A DNA stretch of 54,648 bases from Methanobacterium sp964452085 (GTDB taxonomy: Archaea > Methanobacteriota > Methanobacteria > Methanobacteriales > Methanobacteriaceae). The notes beneath the pieces were generated by a model that saw only the letters and a list, made by a program, of their open reading frames with translations, was not told the origin of the DNA and made no database searches. Location: NCBI GenBank assembly GCA_964452085.1, contig CAYVKL010000013.1, positions 1 to 54,648 of the forward strand. The letters are read 5' to 3'. The translations under genes were made by a program, and so were the position numbers. Below, in pieces: positions 34,043 to 42,468 of this stretch; position 1 is the stretch's first letter, and every line of letters begins with the position of its first letter.

Positions 34043-34933
34043 TTAGTATGTTGTCCATCCTCCGTCAGTGGCTATCACTGCACCAGTCATGTTAGATGCA
34101 TCATCTGATAAGAGATAGAGAATAGTGGCGGCCTGTTCTTCTGATTTAGCACCCCGGTGTTGGGGATCGTTCATTTGTAGAATACTCTCTGATTTAGCTG
34201 AAGCCATGGAACTGCCTTTACCTTCTTTTTCAACAGCCTGCACAAACTGATAGGCTCTTTCAACCATGGGTGTGTCAGTCTGAGCCATGTTAACTGAGTT
34301 TATCCTTATTCCATATTCTGCGTAGTCAATGGCCGCACTTCTGGTGAGTCCAGTTACAGTATGTTTACTGGCCACATAGGCGGGGTTTCCGGGGAGTCCA
34401 GTGATGCCTGCAATGGAACCAATATTTACAATAGCACCACCATGTCCTTGTTTAACCATTTGCCGCAGCTCCGCCCTTAAAGACTTGAACATTCCCGTGG
34501 CATTGTTGGCCATAACCTTGTCCCAGTACTCATCTGAAGCATTATGGATATTATTGGGCATTAAATGTTTGTCACGTTCATAATCAAATGGTGCAGCCGG
34601 ATCAGATCCATCCATTACCCCTGCAGCATTAAGTACCAGATTAAGACTTCCAAATTCATTTACTGCAGCTTCAACCATACGATCCGTATCATCAGTCTGA
34701 GATACATCAGCCACAACAGCAATAGCCTGATGGCCTTTTTCTTTGATCTTGGTGACTGTTTTTTCAAGTTCCTTCTCCTTACGATCCACACATACAACAT
34801 TAGCACCCTCAAGGGCTGCCCGGTATGCTGTGGCAGCCCCGATTCCAGTTGCAGCACCCGTTATTAGAATATTATTCCCTTTAAATCGATCCGGAAAACA
34901 AACTTCCAGCCCTACTGGTTTTATTGCAAACAT
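34043..34933 (-). CDS. Short-chain dehydrogenase/reductase (classical SDR)
   Basis: A 296-residue NAD(P)-dependent oxidoreductase. The cofactor motif is TGAATGIG (residues ~26-33), then an acidic strand end VVCVDRKEK that favours NAD(H), the NAAG motif, and the catalytic triad Ser in NIGSIAG with Y-x3-K as PAYVASK. The protein ends with 'MTGAVIATDGGWTTY', the usual SDR C-terminal motif. GAGGGGAAAAA precedes the ATG. An insertion around residues 110-130 (ERDKHLMPNNIHNASDEYW) is longer than average. The substrate is unknown. It stands alone, with a ~300-base promoter region (34934-35231) separating it from the divergent permease gene. Confidence 0.9.
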   Translation of the reverse strand: MFAIKPVGLEVCFPDRFKGNNILITGAATGIGAATAYRAALEGANVVCVDRKEKELEKTVTKIKEKGHQAIAVVADVSQTDDTDRMVEAAVNEFGSLNLVLNAAGVMDGSDPAAPFDYERDKHLMPNNIHNASDEYWDKVMANNATGMFKSLRAELRQMVKQGHGGAIVNIGSIAGITGLPGNPAYVASKHTVTGLTRSAAIDYAEYGIRINSVNMAQTDTPMVERAYQFVQAVEKEGKGSSMASAKSESILQMNDPQHRGAKSEEQAATILYLLSDDASNMTGAVIATDGGWTTY

Positions 34934-35231
34934 TTTTTCCCCTCCACTTTCGTCATATCTTATTTGCTTAAATAACCATAATGGTCACATCAAGATATAA
35001 TATTCAAAGTATTATGTGAATAATATCACTGAAAATATTTTTACACATTAATTTTTCAGTATTTCGGCTTTAAATGCCGGATGAACCTTTCTGCACCTAT
35101 CAGATTATCGCTAACTTTTATATTTATGTCTTAATATCATTATTAATCTTTCCAAACGATTTTAACAATTTATAACCATAATTTTAATATAAATAAGGAT
35201 AATAAATATTAAAAGAAAGATTAAGCAGTAT

Positions 35232-36281
35232 GTGAAAATGTTTTCAAATCTTAAAATACCCTCAGTTTCTTATTTATTTATCTTATTAGTCCTTTTCACT
35301 CTTTTATCATTGGGAATTTTATTTCCCATTTTAAGCCTGGTTTTACTTGGAGCTATGATTGCTTACATTGTAAGACCTTTAGCCCAAAAAATCAAACCTT
35401 ATGTAAAGTATGAAACATTGGCCATTTTTCTGGCCATGATTATCCTGGCAACACCAATAGTTCTCCTTATCTATTTTACGGTTGGCCAGATTCTGTTAGT
35501 TGCCACTGACATTGTTGGCAATCTCCCTTCACCCACCAACAGCACCACACCTGCTGTTAATACTAACATAACAAGTGCTAATGTCCAAAATTTAGGACCA
35601 TTAGATAATATCGCCAATAACGTCATAGATGAAATAGGCAAAATGATCGGTCAGTTCGTGGTCTGGCTTGCCGGGCAGATAATTGCTGCTGCTGCCTACA
35701 TCCCAATTTTATTCACTGATATCATTGTTTTGCTCTTTTCCATATTCTACTTTGCTAAAGACGGTGATAAGTTCGTTAAATTCTTAAAAGATGTTTTGCC
35801 AAAAGATGACCGCTTTCAAAAGTTGTATGTGCAAATTGACGATATTTTGAAGTCCATAATGATTGTAAATGTTATCAGTGCCGCTATTTTAGGGTTATTA
35901 TCAGTAATTCTTTATTATGTCCTTGGATACCCTTATATTCTTCTCCTTGGAATTATAACAGCGTTTTCAGAGTTTATTCCCGTGGTAGGGCCCTGGATAG
36001 TTTATGGTGTCCTGGGAATTCTAGACATTCTCACTGGAAACTATTTGAGAGGAGTTGTGGTGATTGTAGTTGGTTGGCTAATTGATACTGTTGTGGATAT
36101 GTATATTCGCCCCCGACTTGCTGGAAAATATACAGAAGTCCATCCTCTTGTATTTTTACTGGGTTTCCTCTTTGGTGCTATTACATTAGGGCTTCCAGGG
36201 CTATTTATCGGGCCTTTGATTGTTGGAATAGCCTATGTCCTTTACCATGCCTACCGGGATGAAAAACTAATAGAAAATTAA
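35232..36281 (+). CDS. AI-2E family (PF01594) membrane protein
   Basis: A 349-residue membrane protein with about eight helices arranged as two, then a long loop, then five or six, as in the AI-2E/TqsA/PerM family. It has a characteristic 'SIFYFAKDGDKFVKFLKDVLP' segment and the C-terminal 'GYPYILLLGIITAFSEFIPV' and 'YIRPRLAGKYTEVHPL' motifs. Family members move small molecules or ions (some are Na+/H+ antiporters), so the substrate cannot be read here. The start is GTG 35232 or ATG 35238, both without a strong ribosome-binding site. The metallophosphoesterase gene follows after 74 bases. Confidence 0.85.
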   Translation: MKMFSNLKIPSVSYLFILLVLFTLLSLGILFPILSLVLLGAMIAYIVRPLAQKIKPYVKYETLAIFLAMIILATPIVLLIYFTVGQILLVATDIVGNLPSPTNSTTPAVNTNITSANVQNLGPLDNIANNVIDEIGKMIGQFVVWLAGQIIAAAAYIPILFTDIIVLLFSIFYFAKDGDKFVKFLKDVLPKDDRFQKLYVQIDDILKSIMIVNVISAAILGLLSVILYYVLGYPYILLLGIITAFSEFIPVVGPWIVYGVLGILDILTGNYLRGVVVIVVGWLIDTVVDMYIRPRLAGKYTEVHPLVFLLGFLFGAITLGLPGLFIGPLIVGIAYVLYHAYRDEKLIEN

Positions 36282-36355
36282 AAAATAAAAAATAGGGTCA
36301 AAAAAAACTTATAACTAATAAAATATAGTCTGTTATTTCAAAGGAAGGGAAAAAA

Positions 36356-37105
36356 ATGATTGTAGCAGTATCAGACATACATATTGGCCACGATAAATCC
36401 AACACGGACGATTTTATAAGATTCCTTGACGAAATTAAAAGTGAAAAAATAGAGCATTTTGTCCTTGTGGGAGATATTTTTGATTTTTGGAGAAGAAACA
36501 GTATAAAGGCGGTCCTAGAAAACCAGGAAGTTTTTATAAAAATTAAGGAATTAAATGCAGAGAATATTTATTATCTGGTGGGAAATCACGATTATTACGT
36601 GCAGGAATGGCACGATAAGTTTGTGGATAGTTATCCTTTTGCTGTTTCTAAGGATTTGAGACTTGAAGATGCTGGAAACAAGTTTTATTTCACCCATGGT
36701 TATGAACTGGAAGTTTTGGTAAATTACGACTTCAATTTAGAAACTTACGAAAAGTTTGCTAATGATATGTGCTGGAATTCCGATAAAAAGGGTAGCCTGG
36801 TTTCTAAAATTTGGGATACTTTCAAAAGTGTTTCCAAAGAAGAAGTTGATGAACTTAAATTAAAACCGTCTGAACGAAAAGAATTAGAGAACTTGTATCA
36901 TTTCGCTACTTCCCCTGCTAAATACATGTTTTTAGGATTATATCCAGATGAAGCATTGATATTCGGACACACTCACATGCCTTTTTTTGATAAAGAAAAT
37001 AAAGTAGCTAATACCGGTGCTTGGGTGGATGAATATGCGAAGAATCTTCAAAATAGTTATATTGAGATATTTGATGGGGATATGGAACTTAAATTCTTTA
37101 AATAG
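36356..37105 (+). CDS. Metallophosphoesterase (LpxH-like fold)
   Basis: A 249-residue calcineurin-like phosphoesterase with the full metal-binding set: SDIHIGHD, LVGDIFDFW, VGNHDYY, FTHGYE and FGHTHMPFF. The D-x-H, GD-x-x-D, GNHD, H, GHTH order is complete, so it should be active. The layout is like UDP-2,3-diacylglucosamine hydrolases, but methanogens lack lipid A, so the real substrate is another phosphodiester or pyrophosphate. GGAAGGG precedes the ATG. It is next to the AI-2E-type gene and convergent with the DUF389 gene. Confidence 0.85.
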   Translation: MIVAVSDIHIGHDKSNTDDFIRFLDEIKSEKIEHFVLVGDIFDFWRRNSIKAVLENQEVFIKIKELNAENIYYLVGNHDYYVQEWHDKFVDSYPFAVSKDLRLEDAGNKFYFTHGYELEVLVNYDFNLETYEKFANDMCWNSDKKGSLVSKIWDTFKSVSKEEVDELKLKPSERKELENLYHFATSPAKYMFLGLYPDEALIFGHTHMPFFDKENKVANTGAWVDEYAKNLQNSYIEIFDGDMELKFFK

Positions 37106-37139
37106 AATATTACTTGGATATCCTGTATCTTTAAATTTT

Positions 37140-38180
37140 TCACGGGATCATACTGGGCAGGTGCTCTATGTAGTTTATCCATATTATGGAACGTTCCTGG
37201 TTAATAATTGATAGAATAATAAAGAGGAAGCAAAATAGGGTAATGGCCATTTTGGATGTTTTATTTGCTATTTTAATCTTTTCAGGTTCAATTGGTTTTA
37301 TTTTTTGCATGTAAAATGTTAAACTTGAGGCCAGATAAATGGCCACCAGGTTAACCACGAATATCAGAAGAGCACCCCAGGCCAGGAAATAATTTCCCGA
37401 ACCTAAAAGCAGTCCGAATGTAACCAGGGGTGGCATTAGAGATATTCCTATCATTACACCCACCAGTGTGCTGGATAGTTCTGTGGTTAAGGCCAGAGCT
37501 CCTGCAAAACCTGATGCAAGGGCTAGTAAAAATCCTCCCCGTCCCACATCGGTTCTTACCAAAATTGAAGGTATTGTCGGATCTACAGTTGTGCTCATTC
37601 CCAATAAAACAGCAACAACAAAACCGATAGAAATGCCGACAGCACTGGTTTTCAAGGTTTTGTAAACCAAACTCTGGTCGCCCATAACCAGTGTAAAGGA
37701 TAATCCAATGTTAGGGCCCAATAATGGGGCGATGATCATGGCTGCAATTATAATTGCCACATTATTATTCATAACTCCAATAGCAGCAACAAAACTTGAT
37801 AAGATCACCATTAGTAAATAAACCATGTTAAGGCTGCTCATTTCCCTGATTTTAGTGTATATTTCTTCTCTACTGACTCGCTCCTCATGAATTTTGGATA
37901 AGTTGGCAAATTCCTTAATATTAACATTTTTTTCTTCAGGAAGGGGAAGATACGTGTCCACGGGACTTATGGTAATTCTAAACATTTCTAGGGAGGAAAA
38001 TTTTTTTTGGAATAGTTCTAACAATTTTTCTGTGCGTTCTTTTCGGATGATTATCCTAAAAACAATATGAGTATCCGAATATCGAGTATAATAAAAATCA
38101 AGTACATTTAGCTCTTTAAGGAACTTTAAGGCCTCTTCTTTTTTATCATTGGTTATAACCATTTCTATTGAACGAAACAT
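37140..38180 (-). CDS. DUF389 / TIGR00341-family membrane protein
   Basis: A 346-residue protein with an N-terminal ferredoxin-like domain (residues 1-75, 'MFRSIEMVITNDKKEEALKF'), a linker, and six or so membrane helices from about residue 117. The signature 'NNNVAIIIAAMIIAPLLGPN' is typical of DUF389. The family is widespread in archaea and some bacteria and has no firm function. It is a single gene, convergent with the phosphoesterase gene and separated from the downstream minus-strand gene by ~100 bases. Confidence 0.85.
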   Translation of the reverse strand: MFRSIEMVITNDKKEEALKFLKELNVLDFYYTRYSDTHIVFRIIIRKERTEKLLELFQKKFSSLEMFRITISPVDTYLPLPEEKNVNIKEFANLSKIHEERVSREEIYTKIREMSSLNMVYLLMVILSSFVAAIGVMNNNVAIIIAAMIIAPLLGPNIGLSFTLVMGDQSLVYKTLKTSAVGISIGFVVAVLLGMSTTVDPTIPSILVRTDVGRGGFLLALASGFAGALALTTELSSTLVGVMIGISLMPPLVTFGLLLGSGNYFLAWGALLIFVVNLVAIYLASSLTFYMQKIKPIEPEKIKIANKTSKMAITLFCFLFIILSIINQERSIIWINYIEHLPSMIP

Positions 38181-38283
38181 TTCCTATCTCCCTGTAATTT
38201 AACCAACTAATCATGAGCACTGTTTTTTGAGATATTATGTACTTTAGTAAACTATCAACCACATGAAAATATTTTTTTACATA

Positions 38284-40299
38284 TTAATTTTTTAGTATTT
38301 CATCTTTAAATGCCTGGTGAACCTTTTCTGCACCTACCAGATCATCGCCAAGATCCCATTCTACAGGGTGTAAAATGAAGGGGAATGATTGTTCTCCACC
38401 TATTCCTCCGTGACTGCCAACCAGTTCTTCAAATGCAGCCACTTCATTCTTTTCAGGGTCGTATAAACTCATAGTAAGTATATCTGGGGTGTATTTAAAA
38501 CCGTTTGTTCTTCTAATATGCTCTGCAGCATTTGGACCAAAATTAGTGAGAGGATTTTCTCCTTCAATAGTATCATCATTCAAATAATAAGTTCCATTGT
38601 TACCAATTACCAGGGGGCCGTGTTCATTAGAATTAACAAGAATGAATCCAATTCCTTGGTGCTTGGCCAGTCCTGGAATGAGGTCTGGGTATGTTTGATT
38701 TATCTCTTCAAAATTTAGTCTGTCCACATTATCGGTTAAATAGACCATTCCTAAATTCCCTGAAGCCAGCACCATTACATTTGCATCTTTTTTCTTGATT
38801 TTTCCTGGTTTTTGGTCAACTCTATATTTTTGTACGTATTCATTCACACCCCTGGTTTTATCCTGGAAAAATCCTTTAACTCTATCACCTGGAGCAGTAA
38901 ATGCAGCCACAAAATGATCTCCAGTACTTGGTGAAATATCTGCATATATTTGAGTTTTTGTTGGTAATAGTTCCTTCACCACGTCTTCCAAGGTTAGTCC
39001 GTAACGCTGTTTGAATGTAGCCCCATTAGTCTGTCCATGGTCAGAATGCACCACTAACTGATAAGGTCTTTGAGCTAAGTCAGATGCCATTTCCACACGA
39101 TGCAACTGCTTATCAATGCACTTGAGAGCGTAAAAGGAGTCTTCATCTCTCACTCCAGAATGGTGGGCTATTTCATCATACCCTAAATATGTAACATATG
39201 CAACATCTACATGGCCTTTCAATATATCACCAATTAAAGCTAGAGTTGTCACTTCACGTAAAAAAACATTTGCACCCCCTCTAACAAATGGAAAAGTAAT
39301 TCCACGATATATGCGTGGCTTTATGTTTTGTATGCGGTGCATGATCTGTGATTTATAATCTAAAATTGCATCCCATAAAAACAGACAAACTATCCTGCTA
39401 AAATTGGAGGGGTTGGAGAAAACGTAACTCCAAGCTCTGTTGTAGAACTTTTTAAGATGTTTGAGCTTACTAAAAGTAAATATGACATCTTCAGCATCAC
39501 CAGAGAATAAGTTAGAACGGCTAGCACCATTAATAGCAAGTAGGCCATTGCCGTCTGATATACGTTTTTCAACTATGGGTGCATCATTTAATCCTGTTGA
39601 TTCTATGAATTTGTTGTTATTTTCCTTTTCTATCCACCTAAATGCCACTATATTTTCATTATTACCATGTAAGAGGCCAGCTTGGCTTGCACCTGTTTGA
39701 CTGGACAGATCTGTTTCCCAACCAGTGACTTTGTGGCTGTCTTCATCAATCCATCTTTTTAAGGTAGGCATGTCACCTCTTCCGATGGCTTCAAGTAATA
39801 TATTCTTTGCCAGCCCGTCAATTTCCATGAAAATTACTCCTGGCTTATCTTTCACATTTTTTGTATCCACTTTCTTTACAGCATCTCTGATGCCTCGGTA
39901 CCATGCTGCATCATCGTCAATGGTTACAATGGCATTAAGTATGGTTGCGATTGCCGCCATCCCTATTGGGGTTAAGATAAGTGCACCACCTTCAATGGTT
40001 ATTCCAGCAACAAAGTTACTTGCTAACCATATTAAAGCACCGTTAATTAGGAGGGCACCTATTCCTACAGTAAAGACCATAAAAGGTAGTAATACTCGTG
40101 ATAAGAGTGGCCACAATATTGCATTTAAAATCCCAACTACTGCTGCGGCTATAAATGCCGTGGTCCAAGTGTCTATTGTTAAACCAACAGAAAGATTGGC
40201 AATAAGCAGGAACCCCAAAGAAGCCCCTATCCACAAAATTAGAGTTCGCCATAGCCAGTAAAAACTTGATTTATGATATTTTTTATCATATCTTTCCAA
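38284..40299 (-). CDS. Holin-like 4TM domain fused to alkaline-phosphatase-superfamily hydrolase
   Basis: A 671-residue fusion. Residues ~10-125 form four membrane helices of the type annotated as phage holin superfamily IV (PF04020). Residues ~150-671 are an alkaline-phosphatase-fold hydrolase. It has the metal ligand in VIFMEIDGLA, the nucleophile region SSQTGASQAGLLHG, YLGYDEIAHHSG, VVHSDHGQTNG and a late SHGGIGG. All usual metal ligands are present. It probably cleaves a phosphodiester or pyrophosphate bond at the membrane. The start is taken as TTG at 40297-40299, since GGTGAT lies just upstream and the GTG at 40308 falls inside that site. Confidence 0.85.
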   Translation of the reverse strand: MERYDKKYHKSSFYWLWRTLILWIGASLGFLLIANLSVGLTIDTWTTAFIAAAVVGILNAILWPLLSRVLLPFMVFTVGIGALLINGALIWLASNFVAGITIEGGALILTPIGMAAIATILNAIVTIDDDAAWYRGIRDAVKKVDTKNVKDKPGVIFMEIDGLAKNILLEAIGRGDMPTLKRWIDEDSHKVTGWETDLSSQTGASQAGLLHGNNENIVAFRWIEKENNNKFIESTGLNDAPIVEKRISDGNGLLAINGASRSNLFSGDAEDVIFTFSKLKHLKKFYNRAWSYVFSNPSNFSRIVCLFLWDAILDYKSQIMHRIQNIKPRIYRGITFPFVRGGANVFLREVTTLALIGDILKGHVDVAYVTYLGYDEIAHHSGVRDEDSFYALKCIDKQLHRVEMASDLAQRPYQLVVHSDHGQTNGATFKQRYGLTLEDVVKELLPTKTQIYADISPSTGDHFVAAFTAPGDRVKGFFQDKTRGVNEYVQKYRVDQKPGKIKKKDANVMVLASGNLGMVYLTDNVDRLNFEEINQTYPDLIPGLAKHQGIGFILVNSNEHGPLVIGNNGTYYLNDDTIEGENPLTNFGPNAAEHIRRTNGFKYTPDILTMSLYDPEKNEVAAFEELVGSHGGIGGEQSFPFILHPVEWDLGDDLVGAEKVHQAFKDEILKN

Positions 40300-40374
40300 A
40301 ACGATCACCTATTTTTTTTTGGTTCTCTCAGAAGTTTTTGATCATTAAAACAGCTTTAATGAAATCAGTATTCC

Positions 40375-40548
40375 TTTAATAATTATATCCATCAAAATAA
40401 GATCGGGTAATATATCTAAAGCTTTATCTACTGCTTCTTCGCCACGGGAAGTGATATGGAACTGTATAACCAAAGGATTCCAAGGTGCGCTTAATATCTA
40501 TATCTTCTATGCTTTCATCCTCTACAAGGAGAATTTTTTCTTTTCCCA
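40375..40548 (-). pseudogene. Receiver-domain remnant
   Basis: A minus-strand fragment reads ILLVEDESIEDIDIKRTLES then FGYTVPY, a frameshift, and EEAVDKALDILPDLILMDII. It is very similar to the first 60 residues of the receiver-kinase at 24232-28677. The rest of the gene is missing. Nothing else is recognised between 40309 and 40750. Confidence 0.75.
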
Positions 40549-40782
40549 CATAATCCCCAACATAGTTATGTTTTTTTATATATTAATTTTGAATGTAAAA
40601 ATTGTTAGCAAATCTAAAAATTAATTTACAGAATTCGTAATCCCACCATTACCAAGCTAATTGTAATATTTTTTTTTAATAATACTCATTATTTATTGAA
40701 TTACATTCTTTAAAAGCCCTATAACTCTTTTGGATAAATTTTATTACTCTAATCCTAAAAATAATATAATTGAGTGATAAAA

Positions 40783-41313
40783 ATGTCCAAAAAAAATTGG
40801 TGGAAACGGCAAAGCGCAGGAAAGCAATTCTTAGTTATCTTGGGAGGCACAATTCTATTGTTTGCAATTTTTTTAATGTTAATCTTTAATACGGTGCCGA
40901 AAGATACTCCTGAAAATGCAACTCCTTTAATTAAAAAGAATGTAACTGAAGAAGAGTATGTGGCATTAGTGAAGAATGCAACTTCCGCAGCCAGTGCAAA
41001 CAGTGCCCTAGCGAGTATGACAGCCACTGAGTACAGGCAAGGAATGGTTTCTCAAAAAGAAGCGGAAAACAGTCTAGATAAATATCATTGGGATGTTTAC
41101 CATGCTTATTGTGTGGTTGATGATGTTAATCCGCCGGAGAAATACCTAGACTCTCAAAAGTCTTTAACTCAGGAATTACTCACACTCTCAAATGATGTAC
41201 TTCGAATAAGGAATGATGTATCAATAGGATGGAAGGATGATATTATAAAAGACTTGAAAACTTTAGCAGAGGATGAAGAGGATGTTGTGAACTCTGGGAA
41301 CAGTATAATGTGA
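40783..41313 (+). CDS. Membrane-anchored extracellular helical protein
   Basis: A 176-residue protein with a basic N-terminus, one membrane helix (FLVILGGTILLFAIFLMLIF, residues ~17-36) and a largely helical outer part rich in Ala, Asn and charged residues (ATSAASANSALASMTATEYR). No catalytic motif is evident. The ATG at 40783 follows GAGTGAT; the GTG at 40774 is part of that site. It may be a surface or sensing protein. The family is not recognised. It marks the left limit of the putative integrated element. Confidence 0.6.
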   Translation: MSKKNWWKRQSAGKQFLVILGGTILLFAIFLMLIFNTVPKDTPENATPLIKKNVTEEEYVALVKNATSAASANSALASMTATEYRQGMVSQKEAENSLDKYHWDVYHAYCVVDDVNPPEKYLDSQKSLTQELLTLSNDVLRIRNDVSIGWKDDIIKDLKTLAEDEEDVVNSGNSIM

Positions 41314-41521
41314 GCTTCAAGTTCTCAATAAGGAAGCAGTGGCCGGGAGTGGCTTCACCTAATAAATTCTTTTCTTTTTTTAAAGCTTCATAAGGCTTGG
41401 ATGAAAGTTTATGTTTCTTCCCCAATTGGTATATCCCAAAAGGGAATATTGGAAAGGCTTTAATATTTTATATATCTATTTAGGCCTTAAAATATATATT
41501 AATATTATAATATGGACTTGT

Positions 41522-41609
41522 TGTGGTAAAAAACATGTAAGTATTTTAGATGCGTGAATACGCATCTGAAAAAGGGAGTTGGGTATTGTATTTTTAGTTT
41601 TTTACCACA
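41522..41609. repeat. Nested inverted repeat (possible origin or structured RNA)
   Basis: A 13-base perfect inverted repeat, TGTGGTAAAAAAC at 41522-41534 and GTTTTTTACCACA at 41597-41609, encloses a hairpin with a 7-base stem, AGATGCG (41548-41554) and CGCATCT (41561-41567), and a six-base loop. It lies in a 354-base gene-free stretch just before the first gene of the element. The stretch before it is extremely AT-rich. Confidence 0.7.
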
Positions 41610-41667
41610 CTATACGTAACTCTTAGTTTGTGCTTATGATATATTATAATAAAAGTGGGTGTAGATT

Positions 41668-42234
41668 TTGATTTATTATATAAAGAGTAATAGGGGGATA
41701 TTTGTCTATGATTCGAGTAAGGAGAACCTTTTTGAATCAATTTATGTGATTACAGGTAATCGGAGGCTCAGAAGAATACTCAATACCATGCTCAGGGCAA
41801 GTCCTTTTTTCATTGATAACAACAAAATGCAAAGGAAGCTCCCAGAGGATAGGGAGATTTTTTTCAGGGAATACATTCCACGTGTATTGAAGTTAGATGG
41901 AAAGGTGGAGACTTTAGGTGATGATAGGATAGTATGTACCGATGATTCAATACTTTATAAGAACAGGAATAGTGTGATTTATTTTCTGGACATTAAGGGT
42001 AGCCGTTTTTATTATAATACAAGAGAGCCTGATTTAAATAAGGCTTTCTGGGTTGCTGGGTCTGAAAGTTTAAAAGAAATGTTCAGGATAATGCTTAAAG
42101 CCCCGAAATTTATGGGTAAGGACCGGGAGTTACATATAACAAATAATGAAAGGAAATTATTTTTTAAAGAATATATGCCCCGAGTTTTTGGAACACCCTC
42201 AAAGACTGGCACCATAGAAATGGTTGAAATTTAA
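41668..42234 (+). CDS. Unknown protein with internal tandem duplication
   Basis: A 188-residue soluble protein made of two similar halves. Half 1 (residues ~2-75) has IYYIKSNRGIFVYDS, ESIYVITGNRRLRRILNTML, and REIFFREYIPRVL. Half 2 (~105-178) has VIYFLDIKGSRFYYNT, KAFWVAGSESLKEMFRIML and RKLFFKEYMPRVF. The order and spacing are the same, so the gene arose by tandem duplication. Both halves mix strands with basic helices, which would suit nucleic-acid binding. The start is TTG at 41668 after GTGGGTGTAGAT. The family is not recognised. It lies beside the inverted repeat and may bind it. Confidence 0.6.
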   Translation: MIYYIKSNRGIFVYDSSKENLFESIYVITGNRRLRRILNTMLRASPFFIDNNKMQRKLPEDREIFFREYIPRVLKLDGKVETLGDDRIVCTDDSILYKNRNSVIYFLDIKGSRFYYNTREPDLNKAFWVAGSESLKEMFRIMLKAPKFMGKDRELHITNNERKLFFKEYMPRVFGTPSKTGTIEMVEI

Positions 42235-42468
42235 ACAATTTTTTTAGTTAAATTTTAAATAATACGTGTGTATAGTAAGTGTGAGGTGAATATAAGGTGG
42301 TTTAGTCTTTATTGAGGGTTTATGACTAAAAAATATATTATTGTATATTTAGTGTTGGGATTGAGTTAAGGGGAATGGTTTCTTCATTGGGCTTAGAATG
42401 TTTTATTTGGTGTTTTGATGGGATTTCTAACTAAATTTTTGTTGTGATTTGGTGCTGAAGGTGTTAGT

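Noticed and set aside
39725..40261. 178-codon frame opposite the holin-phosphatase gene
   Set aside because: Antisense shadow; the minus-strand protein has all catalytic motifs.
41331..41355. Hairpin GAAGC...GCTTC resembling a tRNA D-arm
   Set aside because: No anticodon arm, T-arm or acceptor stem can be built around it; it may be just the terminator of the preceding gene.
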